Assembly (NCBI GenBank): GCA_028285245.1
Contig: JANQPY010000016.1
Location: 186,001 to 250,000, forward strand
From: Gammaproteobacteria bacterium
Lineage (GTDB): Bacteria; Pseudomonadota; Gammaproteobacteria; Steroidobacterales; GCA-2729495
Reading direction: 5' to 3'
Length of the DNA stretch: 64,000 nt
The notes beneath the pieces were generated by a model. The model was not told the origin of the DNA, did not search any database, and saw only the letters and a program-made list of their open reading frames with translations. The translations under genes were made by a program, and so were the position numbers. Positions 37,201 through 43,360 of the stretch are shown here, one piece after another (position 1 is the first letter of the stretch; each line of letters begins with the position of its first letter).

Positions 37201-37641
37201 GGCTTCCTGATCGTCATCTTCCGCATCGAGTACTTCCCAGCGTTCGCCATCCTCGTCATACCGGCGGAACAGATTCTTGTACCGGCCCACGAGTTGTAGC
37301 CGCGACAACGAGGCCGCGCAGAAATTGTCGGACTTGGGGATAGTGAGCTCCGAATCACAGTCGGGCAGCTCTCCCGTAGCGGAGTAGTAAAGCTGGTCAC
37401 TGTCGAAGCAGCCCCCGAAGCTGACGTCAGGGTCGAAACTGACCTGTGTTTCCACTGCAGCCGCCATACTCCCCGACGTATCGATAATGAACAGTACGTT
37501 CGGCGCTTCGCAGGCTTGCTGGGCTTCGAGGCCGGTCAAGAACAACTCGGTGTCATCGGCAGCCGCGGGCTGCGCGGTGACCAGCAGTGCCAGGCCAGCG
37601 GCCGCGATAGGGAAGGCGATGCGGTTTCTCATTCCCTTCAC
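34288..37641 (-). CDS. pilY1: PilY1-type pilus tip adhesin/biogenesis protein (copy 2)
   Basis: A 1117-residue paralogue of the protein at 27528. It has a signal peptide, a vWA MIDAS start FIIDTSGSM (DTSGS at 54-58), and the C-terminal PilY1 propeller: VVYITTNEGLLHAIEAESGE, VILVFGMRRGGDSLFAVDVT and KFYVGDMGGQVWRFDI. The last 35 residues include a thrombospondin type 3-like calcium loop, DFDQDGDGVANDSDD, that copy 1 lacks; both end in a similar RTFWVEEETP/RTYWFQDETR. GTG 37641 follows the stop of the small CxxC gene by one base; ATG 37632 is in frame but sits directly on its own AAGGGA. No pilE follows this copy. Confidence 0.93.
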   Translation of the reverse strand: MKGMRNRIAFPIAAAGLALLVTAQPAAADDTELFLTGLEAQQACEAPNVLFIIDTSGSMAAAVETQVSFDPDVSFGGCFDSDQLYYSATGELPDCDSELTIPKSDNFCAASLSRLQLVGRYKNLFRRYDEDGERWEVLDAEDDDQEALECEADRGVDGGPSQSETFAADGPSGPWSASADNEPSWAAASDVTIFDGNWLNWNENPPTEERTRLQVVQDVTSNVIDSVEGLNIGVMSFNFTDGGRVDQAVGPVETTGEAAKAVINNDLVAGGFTPLSETLYEAGQYLGQRSVDYGDSDGELSVAASRLGGSVASSTYLSPIDSAGERTFIVLVSDGEPAGDEEGVDRIEGLPEFGELVGPSCDGSGQGRCLDDMAEYLLKRDLRPDIAGLQNVITHTIGFTTDLEILENTAARGGGRYFLAEDTATLTAVLTELAESFTEDGSLFSAPTVPVNAFDQSQTTRDVYVSVFGATTNVRWPGNLKRYGLVSDADGSLEIVDQFGQPAVDPDTGFFAEGATSVWSEEPDGNIVELGGAASQLPDPDERTLLTNIAGGDLNGPGGQNAITIDNAAITAAVIGAPAASRDNVIEWARGRDVLDEDGDGDTDEARLSMGDPLHSQPAVVSYGSTADDRQSVVYITTNEGLLHAIEAESGEELWAFMPSRQLGRLFTLFSNNPAATRNYGLDGNIRIVIENSDGQPGITGAERVILVFGMRRGGDSLFAVDVTDRNRPELLWEIDDNTAGFSDLGQTWTAPRIVRVNVGGSSRFAGLLGGGYDTGQDTSSFREDTVGNAVFLIDVVTGELLWSAGRDGDHDLILPAMRFSIPAVPTAIELGGDEFIDKFYVGDMGGQVWRFDINNGESGSDLVEGGVLASVGAADLGASPAASELRRFYESPDVVLTALDQRIFIAVNIGSGYRAHPLDTSINEQFFSIWDASPFDTKLTEDYGQPITVDDLADATDTIFFPIDVSDAGWRFGFPSSGEKVLTEAFTFAFTTFFVSFTPEGSANFCQPAGGVNRLYQVSLLSGAPLTNLDEPLVQRPLDIADRSVVLQQGGIAPRPILLFSETGQQVLVGAEGLPDDVGPLDFDQDGDGVANDSDDPSDEGSASPMRTFWVEEETP

Positions 37642-37642
37642 C

Positions 37643-38029
37643 CTAGTTTCCGCTCCGGCCCGAACCAGCTGGCTGGAACAGCCGCAACCGGCTGACGCGA
37701 TCTTCCCCGGTGAGATAAAACAACACGATCATGGCGTCGCGGTTATCCTGAATCGCATCGAAGAAGTCGGTGCGTGCCAGGTTGCTTGCGCCAGCCGCCT
37801 CATAGCGCGTGTTGGCATCGATTCGAAACAGTCTGGGCGGACACTCCTGGCAGGGGCGAGCGATGAGTCGCCCCGTATTACCGCGCGCGAGATTTTCCAA
37901 CTGTGACGGCGCCAGTTCGATAGCCTGCTCAATCAGCACGGTGTCAGCCTGGGAAGCGCGGGACCATACAAACAGAATGGCCGCGAGCATCAGCATGCCG
38001 GTGAGCAGATTTGTGAATGATGTTTGCAT
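37643..38029 (-). CDS. Small secreted CxxC protein between pilX and pilY1 (copy 2)
   Basis: About 128 residues from ATG 38029 with signal peptide FTNLLTGMLMLAAILFVWSR followed by ASQA. The mature part carries CQECPPRLFRIDANTRYEAAG and VLFYLTGEDRVSRLRLFQPA, matching copy 1 at 30956 in the CxxC-x(3,4)-L/F-R-I/V-x-x-x-T-R-Y pattern. In-frame ATG 38059 would add a 10-residue hydrophilic prefix. It is adjacent to pilY1 with 1 base between, so it is co-transcribed. Function unknown. Confidence 0.78.
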   Translation of the reverse strand: MQTSFTNLLTGMLMLAAILFVWSRASQADTVLIEQAIELAPSQLENLARGNTGRLIARPCQECPPRLFRIDANTRYEAAGASNLARTDFFDAIQDNRDAMIVLFYLTGEDRVSRLRLFQPAGSGRSGN

Positions 38030-38097
38030 CGTGGAATCCAGGTGTTCTTCTATCGTCATTTGGGTCGCTGCGGGCAGTTGGTCACCACGCGTTTCGC

Positions 38098-38583
38098 TTA
38101 GTTACCGCCGGTCGCAGATTGCGGGCGCACCACCACCAGTCCCTGCGCCTGCGTTGAGCGGGCCCCGCGTTGGTCCGTTGCGCCGGTGATCTCCAGCCGG
38201 TAGTAGTCACCGATGAAGTCGTCCGGGCTAAAGCTCAGAGGCGGATTTCCAGTTCTCACGTACCTGACCTGCCCTGCATAAGAGCCGGCCATAGCAGGGC
38301 CCAGGTTGATGTCTTGTGGCGCGATCGGTCGTGTCCAGTTGGGCGTGCGACCCAGCGTCGTGCCGTTCGTTTGCCTGAGTATTGCGAGCTCGCGCTCGAT
38401 GCCCAGCTCCGCCAGGCGAAAGGCCATTTCCCGGTACTGCGTGTTGCCGGCCATGACCAGCTCAAGCGACGATGTGCGCAGCGTTGACACCGCGAGAATC
38501 GTCATGACGGTTAGCAGGATCAGCCCCACGATCAGCGCGGCCCCGCGTTCACCTGATTTGACCTGAATCTGAGGCGCCGTCAC
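38098..38583 (-). CDS. pilX: Type IV minor pilin PilX-like (copy 2)
   Basis: A 161-residue protein from GTG 38583, where GGAGG lies 9 bases upstream; GTG 38592 is in frame but abuts that sequence. The N-terminus is GERGAALIVGLILLTVMTIL, followed by SLELVMAGNTQYREMAFRLAE, the same pattern as copy 1 (SLELTMAGN). The C-terminal half has YYRLEITGATDQRGARSTQAQ, a PilX-type ending that copy 1 lacks. It lies between pilW and the CxxC gene. Confidence 0.88.
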   Translation of the reverse strand: MTAPQIQVKSGERGAALIVGLILLTVMTILAVSTLRTSSLELVMAGNTQYREMAFRLAELGIERELAILRQTNGTTLGRTPNWTRPIAPQDINLGPAMAGSYAGQVRYVRTGNPPLSFSPDDFIGDYYRLEITGATDQRGARSTQAQGLVVVRPQSATGGN

Positions 38584-38603
38584 TCTATTCACCCTCCAGG
38601 GAA

Positions 38604-39572
38604 CTAGTTACGCACGACGACCGTCTTGGTGACAGCCACCCGACGGAATCCCTGGGGGTAGTCGTCTGCCCCGGGAATGATTGGGCCCAGGTTTGCGTCG
38701 GCAGGCTGATACGCCTGATTGTCCACGAAGCCAAGACCGGTTTCGTTGGTTTCACCGCGAACTAACATCCACAGCCTTGCCGCAATGACCCGGTTCGCCG
38801 GGTCCAACATGGCCGGATGATCGCCATCGACATAACGGTCAACGACGCCATCCTGAGCGTTTGTGTCCAGCCCGAACTGCACCTGGAGGTTTTCAACGCC
38901 TGGGATGATTTCCTGATCCTCGATCCGGCCCTGAGCACCCCCATCCACCAGGGTCAACCGGCGCAGGGCGGGCGTATCTGGCGTGAAAGTTGAGTCCCCG
39001 ACGTAGTAAGCGTGAAACTGCGCGGCGCGAAACTCCGAAGGTGCGCCCAGCCCCTGATCTGCAGCGTTGTCAAACAGCCGACTGGCTGACGGCGTACTTT
39101 GGACGTATACCTGTCCCGCCTGCAGGTCTCCGATATCTGTCACTATCTGACTTGCATGGCGCACCATCAACACGTCGGAGCCGACGCGCGGGCTGGTGCC
39201 GCCACAGGCGAGGTCGTAGACATCATCCCGGCTCTCCAGCGGGCGATTGTTCTGAATGTCCAGCGCCAGGCTGGTTGCCTGCACCGCCCCCGCGCCCGCA
39301 CAGGTCACCTGCACGGCGCCCGGCAGCACGATAAGTGGCTCCGAGTGCATGCCCCAGAACCCGGCAAGCTGAATGTCAGGCCCGAAAGCGTCCAGGGCGA
39401 AGCGCACGTTGTCCTGCAGACGCGCAATGCTGTCGGCATTGCGAAACGTGCGGCGACTTTCCTGGAAAACCGTCAGCGCTCCGGCAACCATCACGGTGCC
39501 GATGACCATGCTGACCATCAGCTCGATGAGGGTCATGCCAGACTGACGACTTTGGTTTTTCCCCGGTCTCAT
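38604..39572 (-). CDS. pilW: Type IV minor pilin PilW (copy 2)
   Basis: From ATG 39572 it has 322 residues; the open frame extends upstream into pilV, but the prepilin leader KNQSRQSG before MTLIELMVSMVIGTVMVAG fixes the start. Paralogue marks with the copy at 31810 are NADSIARLQDNVRFALDAFG, IQLAGFWGMHSEP, IIPGVENLQVQFGLD and AARLWMLVRGE. It is 11 bases downstream of pilV. Confidence 0.91.
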   Translation of the reverse strand: MRPGKNQSRQSGMTLIELMVSMVIGTVMVAGALTVFQESRRTFRNADSIARLQDNVRFALDAFGPDIQLAGFWGMHSEPLIVLPGAVQVTCAGAGAVQATSLALDIQNNRPLESRDDVYDLACGGTSPRVGSDVLMVRHASQIVTDIGDLQAGQVYVQSTPSASRLFDNAADQGLGAPSEFRAAQFHAYYVGDSTFTPDTPALRRLTLVDGGAQGRIEDQEIIPGVENLQVQFGLDTNAQDGVVDRYVDGDHPAMLDPANRVIAARLWMLVRGETNETGLGFVDNQAYQPADANLGPIIPGADDYPQGFRRVAVTKTVVVRN

Positions 39573-39582
39573 TCGATCACTC

Positions 39583-40044
39583 TCATTCGCTAATCGATGT
39601 GACGAGCGTGTAAGACACCGGTGCTGCCTGACCGGATTCCTGCCAGCGCAGCGTGATGTCAAAACGCCAGATGGGCGCGTCGAGCGCAGAAGTGATCTCG
39701 GCTTCGGCACCTACCGGCAGCCGCGCGCGCACATCGGCCAGCCAGCTAAACCAGTCGTCGTTGGCAAGCTCTTGCGGAGTGCAGTCGCCAGGCCCATTGA
39801 CACAGTTGTTATTGGCGCCCGGACCTTGGCCGTCGTAGCTAAGCGCGCGTGCCCCGTCGACATTGGCGCGCATGCGGTCAGCCATATCGGTGGCCAGCGA
39901 CACCGCCGCCACCCGGTACACCGAAGTGCTGCCCGCGCGCAGGCCCTCTACATATAACGCGGCTATGCCGAGCAGCCCTACGCCGAGCACCACGAGTGAC
40001 ACTAAGACCTCAGTCAAAGTGAAGCCTTTCTGCACAGGGCTCAT
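39583..40044 (-). CDS. pilV: Type IV minor pilin PilV (copy 2)
   Basis: A 153-residue prepilin with VQKG cut before FTLTEVLVSLVVLGVGLLGIA. GLRAGSTSVYRVAAVSLATDM and CVNGPGDCTPQELANDDWFSW match copy 1. ATG 40044 overlaps the fimU stop in the ATGA arrangement and is preferred; ATG 40050 is two codons earlier. Confidence 0.92.
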   Translation of the reverse strand: MSPVQKGFTLTEVLVSLVVLGVGLLGIAALYVEGLRAGSTSVYRVAAVSLATDMADRMRANVDGARALSYDGQGPGANNNCVNGPGDCTPQELANDDWFSWLADVRARLPVGAEAEITSALDAPIWRFDITLRWQESGQAAPVSYTLVTSISE

Positions 40045-40694
40045 GGGCATCCCCCCAGCGGATTTTCGGGCGACTGCAAGCGCGCACGCTCGGTGATAAG
40101 TTCAGCGCGCCCATTGGCATTGATCCGCAACCAACGCCCGGCTGCGATGCCGCCGCCAGTATCGACATCACCGCGGTGATCGCAGAACTGCAGGTTAATC
40201 AGGCTGGGCGTGGCGGCGCCGCCCGGGTTCACGCGAAAGCCGCTAGCGTCGAAGGCAGCGTAAAAGGGTGCGCCGCCGCCGCCGTTGCCCCAGCTGCTGT
40301 TATCGGCTACATCGTCGGGCAGGGCTGCAAACACTGCAATGGGGTTGGGATCCAGATTTGCGCCGTCCCGACGCTCCGCAGCGTCCAGCATCGCATTGCC
40401 GTTGTCGTCTACAAATACAATCGCCCCATCGGCCAGACTCGCCGCGGCCGAGCAGGTTGGGTCCAGATCGCCGGGGTTTGCTGTGGCGCACACAGCCACG
40501 GTGGTTCCGCGCTTGATGGCCTCGCTGCGGGCCAGAAACAGATGGCTGACAACCTCATTCACCGAGGCGCTCATTTGACTGGTGGCGACAAACCCCTGGA
40601 AGGCGGGTATGCCCACGGTAATGACACTGGCAACCACCGCGATAACCGCCAGGGTTTCGACGAGGGTGACGCCTTCTGCGTGCATCTTGCCCAT
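40041..40694 (-). CDS. fimU: FimU/FimT-type minor pilin of operon 2
   Basis: About 217 residues from ATG 40694 (MGKMHAEGVTLVETLAVIAV). The leader is short, with processing after EG. The body has SASVNEVVSHLFLARSEAIKRGTTVAVC and, near the end, INLQFCDHRGDVDTGGG with AAGRWLRINANGRAELI, closely matching the copy at 33337. An in-frame start at 40727 would add an arginine-rich prefix. It overlaps pilV by four bases. Confidence 0.9.
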   Translation of the reverse strand: MGKMHAEGVTLVETLAVIAVVASVITVGIPAFQGFVATSQMSASVNEVVSHLFLARSEAIKRGTTVAVCATANPGDLDPTCSAAASLADGAIVFVDDNGNAMLDAAERRDGANLDPNPIAVFAALPDDVADNSSWGNGGGGAPFYAAFDASGFRVNPGGAATPSLINLQFCDHRGDVDTGGGIAAGRWLRINANGRAELITERARLQSPENPLGGCP

Positions 40695-40799
40695 GAGCTG
40701 AATCTTGCCGTGTCGGCGCCTCGGCACAAAGCGACATCAGACGGACGGGCATCACAACGGGATGGTTGCAGAAAGCTGCGATTCTTCATGCGCTTATGA

Positions 40800-41321
40800 T
40801 TAACAGGTAACTCTAGAGTTAACTTCGCCTCTGGAAGCCTGTCGCGGCTTGCCTGTGGGGCTAATGATCACTGCCTTGGCAGACCGCAAACCGCGGGCAT
40901 CGCAGAAGCTCACCGTGCCGTTGGTATCGCGCCGGCCAAAAGGCCTGAAGCTGAACGCGCGTCGGTTTGCCCGGATGCGGCCATTCACCCACGGCCGCTG
41001 CTGCAGCAGCACGGCAGGGGGTCCATCGTCGTTGTCCAGTACCACCAGCCAGCCCTGTTGCCAGTCGCCGCCATCATCGCAGCGCAGATCAGCATCGCTC
41101 GGGCATAGTGTGACGTTGCGGCCCCGGACGAACGCCGCTTGCCGAGCCACATGCACGGCCGTTACCCAGTCGTTAACCTGCGCCGTTAGCCGTGCATCCG
41201 CGACCAGCTCCAGCAGCGCCGGGATGCCGCCGGCCAGCAGGACGCCGAGCACCGCAACGACCATCATTGACTCCACAACGGTTACGCCGTCGGCACGGTT
41301 GTGGAAACCTGTTGCGCACAT
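40800..41321 (-). CDS. fimT: Additional GspH/FimT-family pseudopilin upstream of operon 2
   Basis: A 173-residue prepilin from ATG 41321, with GAG about 8 bases upstream; ATG 41339 and 41360 are in frame. The leader ends NRADG, followed by VTVVESMMVVAVLGVLLAGG. The FimT body includes WVTAVHVARQAAFVRGRNVTLCPSD, QQGWLVVLDND and VSFCDARGLRSAKAVIISPTGK. The +1 residue is valine rather than phenylalanine. It is about 106 bases upstream of fimU copy 2 and may belong to the same transcript. It is a different subfamily from fimU and closer to the orphan at 10094. Confidence 0.85.
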   Translation of the reverse strand: MCATGFHNRADGVTVVESMMVVAVLGVLLAGGIPALLELVADARLTAQVNDWVTAVHVARQAAFVRGRNVTLCPSDADLRCDDGGDWQQGWLVVLDNDDGPPAVLLQQRPWVNGRIRANRRAFSFRPFGRRDTNGTVSFCDARGLRSAKAVIISPTGKPRQASRGEVNSRVTC

Positions 41322-41525
41322 TTGATATCTCGTTGGCATAACGACGGGACACGGCGACACGTTAAGTTGCTGCGAGCCAACCGGGACACGGCCGAATGTC
41401 CTGCGTCTGCGCGGATTTGCGCCTGATCGCGGATTGTTGGAGCAAGCGCCAACCGGCCAGGGTTTTCGACAATCAATCGCTGGTTCCCTAAAATGCTTGC
41501 GACCGGAAGCGAGCAGAGAGGACGG

Positions 41526-41951
41526 GTGGAGTCACTTCAGCGAGAATTTCGCAAGCAGGTCGAGGCGCAGTTGGAGAAGAGCGGAATAAAGCCGACTCCG
41601 CAGCGCGTGGACATCGGCCTGCTGATCCTGAGGCGCCCCTGCCACCTGTCCGCGGATCAGATTATTTCTCAGCTGCATGCGCAGGGCAGCTCAGTATCGA
41701 AGGCGACTGTCTACAATACGCTCAATCTCTTTGCTCAAAAGGGCATTGTCAGGGAAGTTGTGCTGGACCCCAGCCGTCTGGTCTATGATTCGACCACGCA
41801 CCCGCACCATCACTTTTATAACGAAGACACCGGCGAGCTAATCGACGTCGATGAGTCTGCCGTCAGCATTGGTGAGCACCCGAAGCCGCCGGCTGGCACC
41901 CGCATGCAGCGCGTTGATGTGGTTATCCGGGTGCGCAATCAGGATCGTTAG
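41526..41951 (+). CDS. Fur-family transcriptional regulator (Irr/PerR-like)
   Basis: A 141-residue regulator with the Fur winged helix: GIKPTPQRVDIGLLIL, LSADQIISQLHAQG and the recognition helix SKATVYNTLNLFAQKGIVRE. The metal-binding histidine cluster is THPHHHFYNEDTGELIDVD. There are no C-terminal CxxC pairs, so the structural zinc site of canonical Fur/Zur is absent, as in Irr-type members that respond to haem/iron. GTG 41526 is chosen because AGAGGAC precedes it; ATG 41493 lacks a ribosome-binding site. Whether it senses iron, haem or peroxide cannot be decided. Confidence 0.88.
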   Translation: MESLQREFRKQVEAQLEKSGIKPTPQRVDIGLLILRRPCHLSADQIISQLHAQGSSVSKATVYNTLNLFAQKGIVREVVLDPSRLVYDSTTHPHHHFYNEDTGELIDVDESAVSIGEHPKPPAGTRMQRVDVVIRVRNQDR

Positions 41952-41971
41952 CCAGGGCCAATAGGCCTCAA

Positions 41972-42000
41972 TTGCTGGTATTGGGCGCTTTGCCTATACT
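41972..42000 (+). promoter_or_regulatory. Promoter of tRNA-Thr
   Basis: TTGCTG (41972-41977) and TATACT (41995-42000) are 17 bases apart and followed by a GC-rich discriminator (CCGCGCCCCG), typical of stable-RNA promoters. The tRNA starts 12 bases after the -10 box. Confidence 0.75.
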
Positions 42001-42011
42001 CCGCGCCCCGG

Positions 42012-42087
42012 GCCGGAGTAGCTCAGTTGGTAGAGCAGCGCATTCGTAATGCGAAGGTCGGAGGTTCGACTCCTCTCTCCGGCACCA
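42012..42087 (+). tRNA. tRNA-Thr (anticodon CGT)
   Basis: A 76-base cloverleaf: acceptor GCCGGAG/CTCCGGC, D-arm GCTC/GAGC, anticodon loop TTCGTAA (CGT at 34-36, reading ACG), T-arm GGAGG-TTCGACT-CCTCT, with encoded CCA. The anticodon arm is the same as in E. coli thrW, including the G-A mismatch at the top of the stem. Confidence 0.95.
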
Positions 42088-42095
42088 CGTTCGCG

Positions 42096-42182
42096 GACAG
42101 TTTGCCTGACTGTCAATTGCCCATCATTTGGCCCTGGATTTGACCCTGAACAGCGCCCGCAGTTAGGTAAACTGTCCTAACT
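42096..42182. repeat. Nested inverted repeats between tRNA-Thr and ubiX
   Basis: GACAGT/ACTGTC (42096-42101, 42109-42114) form one small hairpin and AGTTAGG/CCTAACT (42161-42167, 42176-42182) another. The arms also match each other: GGACAGTTTGCC at 42095-42106 is the reverse complement of GGTAAACTGTCC at 42166-42177 apart from one base. They could be paired operators or alternative RNA hairpins ahead of ubiX. Confidence 0.5.
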
Positions 42183-42243
42183 CCTGCCAATCATCCGGCC
42201 CCGCGCGGGATGCGCAGACTGCTGAGGAACAAGGAATAACGAC

Positions 42244-42819
42244 ATGCGCCTGATTGTTGGTATCTCCGGAGCTAGTGGGGTCATCTACGGCATTCGTCTG
42301 CTGGAAATCTTGCACAAGAATGCGGACGTAGAAACCCATCTTGTGCTGAGCAATGGCGGCAAGCTGAACATTGCGCTGGAGACAGACTGGCAGGTCAAGG
42401 ATGTCGAAGCCCTGGCCGACGTGGTGCATTCCGATCAAAACCTCGCCGCATCGATTGCCAGCGGTTCGTATCAGACCGGGGGCATGGTGATCATGCCGTG
42501 CTCGATGAAAACATTATCCGGGGTGGTCAACTCGTATGCGGACAACCTCATTGTGCGAGCCGCGGATGTCATCCTTAAGGAATCGCGCAAGCTGGTGCTC
42601 GTGCCGCGGGAAACGCCGCTGCACCTCGGTCACACGCGCCTGTTGTGCCAGGCGGCAGAAATAGGCGGCGTTATCGTGCCCCCCATGCCGGCCTTCTATA
42701 ACAATCCGCAGACCGTCGACGACATCATCAATCACACGGTGGGGCGCGTCCTGGACTTGTTTGATATTGACAGTGGCATCGTCAAGCGCTGGCAGGGCCC
42801 TGATCGCGGCAAGGCGTGA
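42244..42819 (+). CDS. ubiX: Flavin prenyltransferase UbiX
   Basis: Attaches dimethylallyl from DMAP to reduced FMN to make prenylated FMN, the cofactor of UbiD-family (de)carboxylases. The 191-residue protein shows LIVGISGASGVIYGIRLLE, a flavin-binding SYQTGGMVIMPCSMKTLSG, the conserved DVILKESRKLVLVPRETPL and GGVIVPPMPAFYN. ATG 42244 follows GAGGAACAAGGA. A UbiD-family gene lies at 48868 and is a probable client. It overlaps the next gene in a GTGA arrangement. Confidence 0.95.
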   Translation: MRLIVGISGASGVIYGIRLLEILHKNADVETHLVLSNGGKLNIALETDWQVKDVEALADVVHSDQNLAASIASGSYQTGGMVIMPCSMKTLSGVVNSYADNLIVRAADVILKESRKLVLVPRETPLHLGHTRLLCQAAEIGGVIVPPMPAFYNNPQTVDDIINHTVGRVLDLFDIDSGIVKRWQGPDRGKA

Positions 42820-43295
42820 ACGAATCCGAGACCAGGGTAGCGATCGGGGAGATGCTTAAGCAACACAATACCCTGACGCTGGCGACCTCCGGCGACGAGG
42901 GGCCGTGGGCGGCAACGGTTTTTTACGCGAGTGATGCGAAGCTGAACCTCTACTTCGTGTCGGACCACCGCACGCGTCACGGACGTGACCTCGAGAGTAG
43001 CCAATCGGTTAGCGCGGCAATCAACCCAGACTGTGGCACCTGGGGTGAAGTCAGGGGTCTGCAGATGACAGGATCAGTGTCCGTGTTGTCTGGTGGAGCC
43101 CGGGCGGCGGGGTTGGGACACTATTTAAAAAAGTTTCATGACGTGAGTGCCCTGTTCAAAGCGCCCCGCGATAAGAACGAAGAAAAGATCGCCGCGCGGC
43201 TGCAGGCTGCCAACTTGTATTGCCTCGCGCCCAATTGGATACGGCTTATCGACAACAGCCGGTGGTTTGGGTTTAAGGCCGAGCTTGACTGCTAA
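42816..43295 (+). CDS. Pyridoxamine 5'-phosphate oxidase-like FMN-binding protein
   Basis: A 159-residue split-barrel protein. The first half LATSGDEGPWAATVFYASD, LNLYFVSDHRTRHGRDLES and VSAAINPDCGTWGEVRGLQMTGSV fit the general FMN-binding PNPOx-like fold, close to the YhbP/UPF0306-type group. It is not a true PdxH by length or motifs. The GTG start overlaps the ubiX stop (GTGA), so it is co-translated with ubiX and may share the flavin theme. The substrate is unknown. Confidence 0.8.
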   Translation: MNESETRVAIGEMLKQHNTLTLATSGDEGPWAATVFYASDAKLNLYFVSDHRTRHGRDLESSQSVSAAINPDCGTWGEVRGLQMTGSVSVLSGGARAAGLGHYLKKFHDVSALFKAPRDKNEEKIAARLQAANLYCLAPNWIRLIDNSRWFGFKAELDC

Positions 43296-43360
43296 GCTCT
43301 ACCTTCCAGCGGGCTGCCGGCACTATCCGTGACCAATAAGCTTAGAGTTTCCTAACGAGT

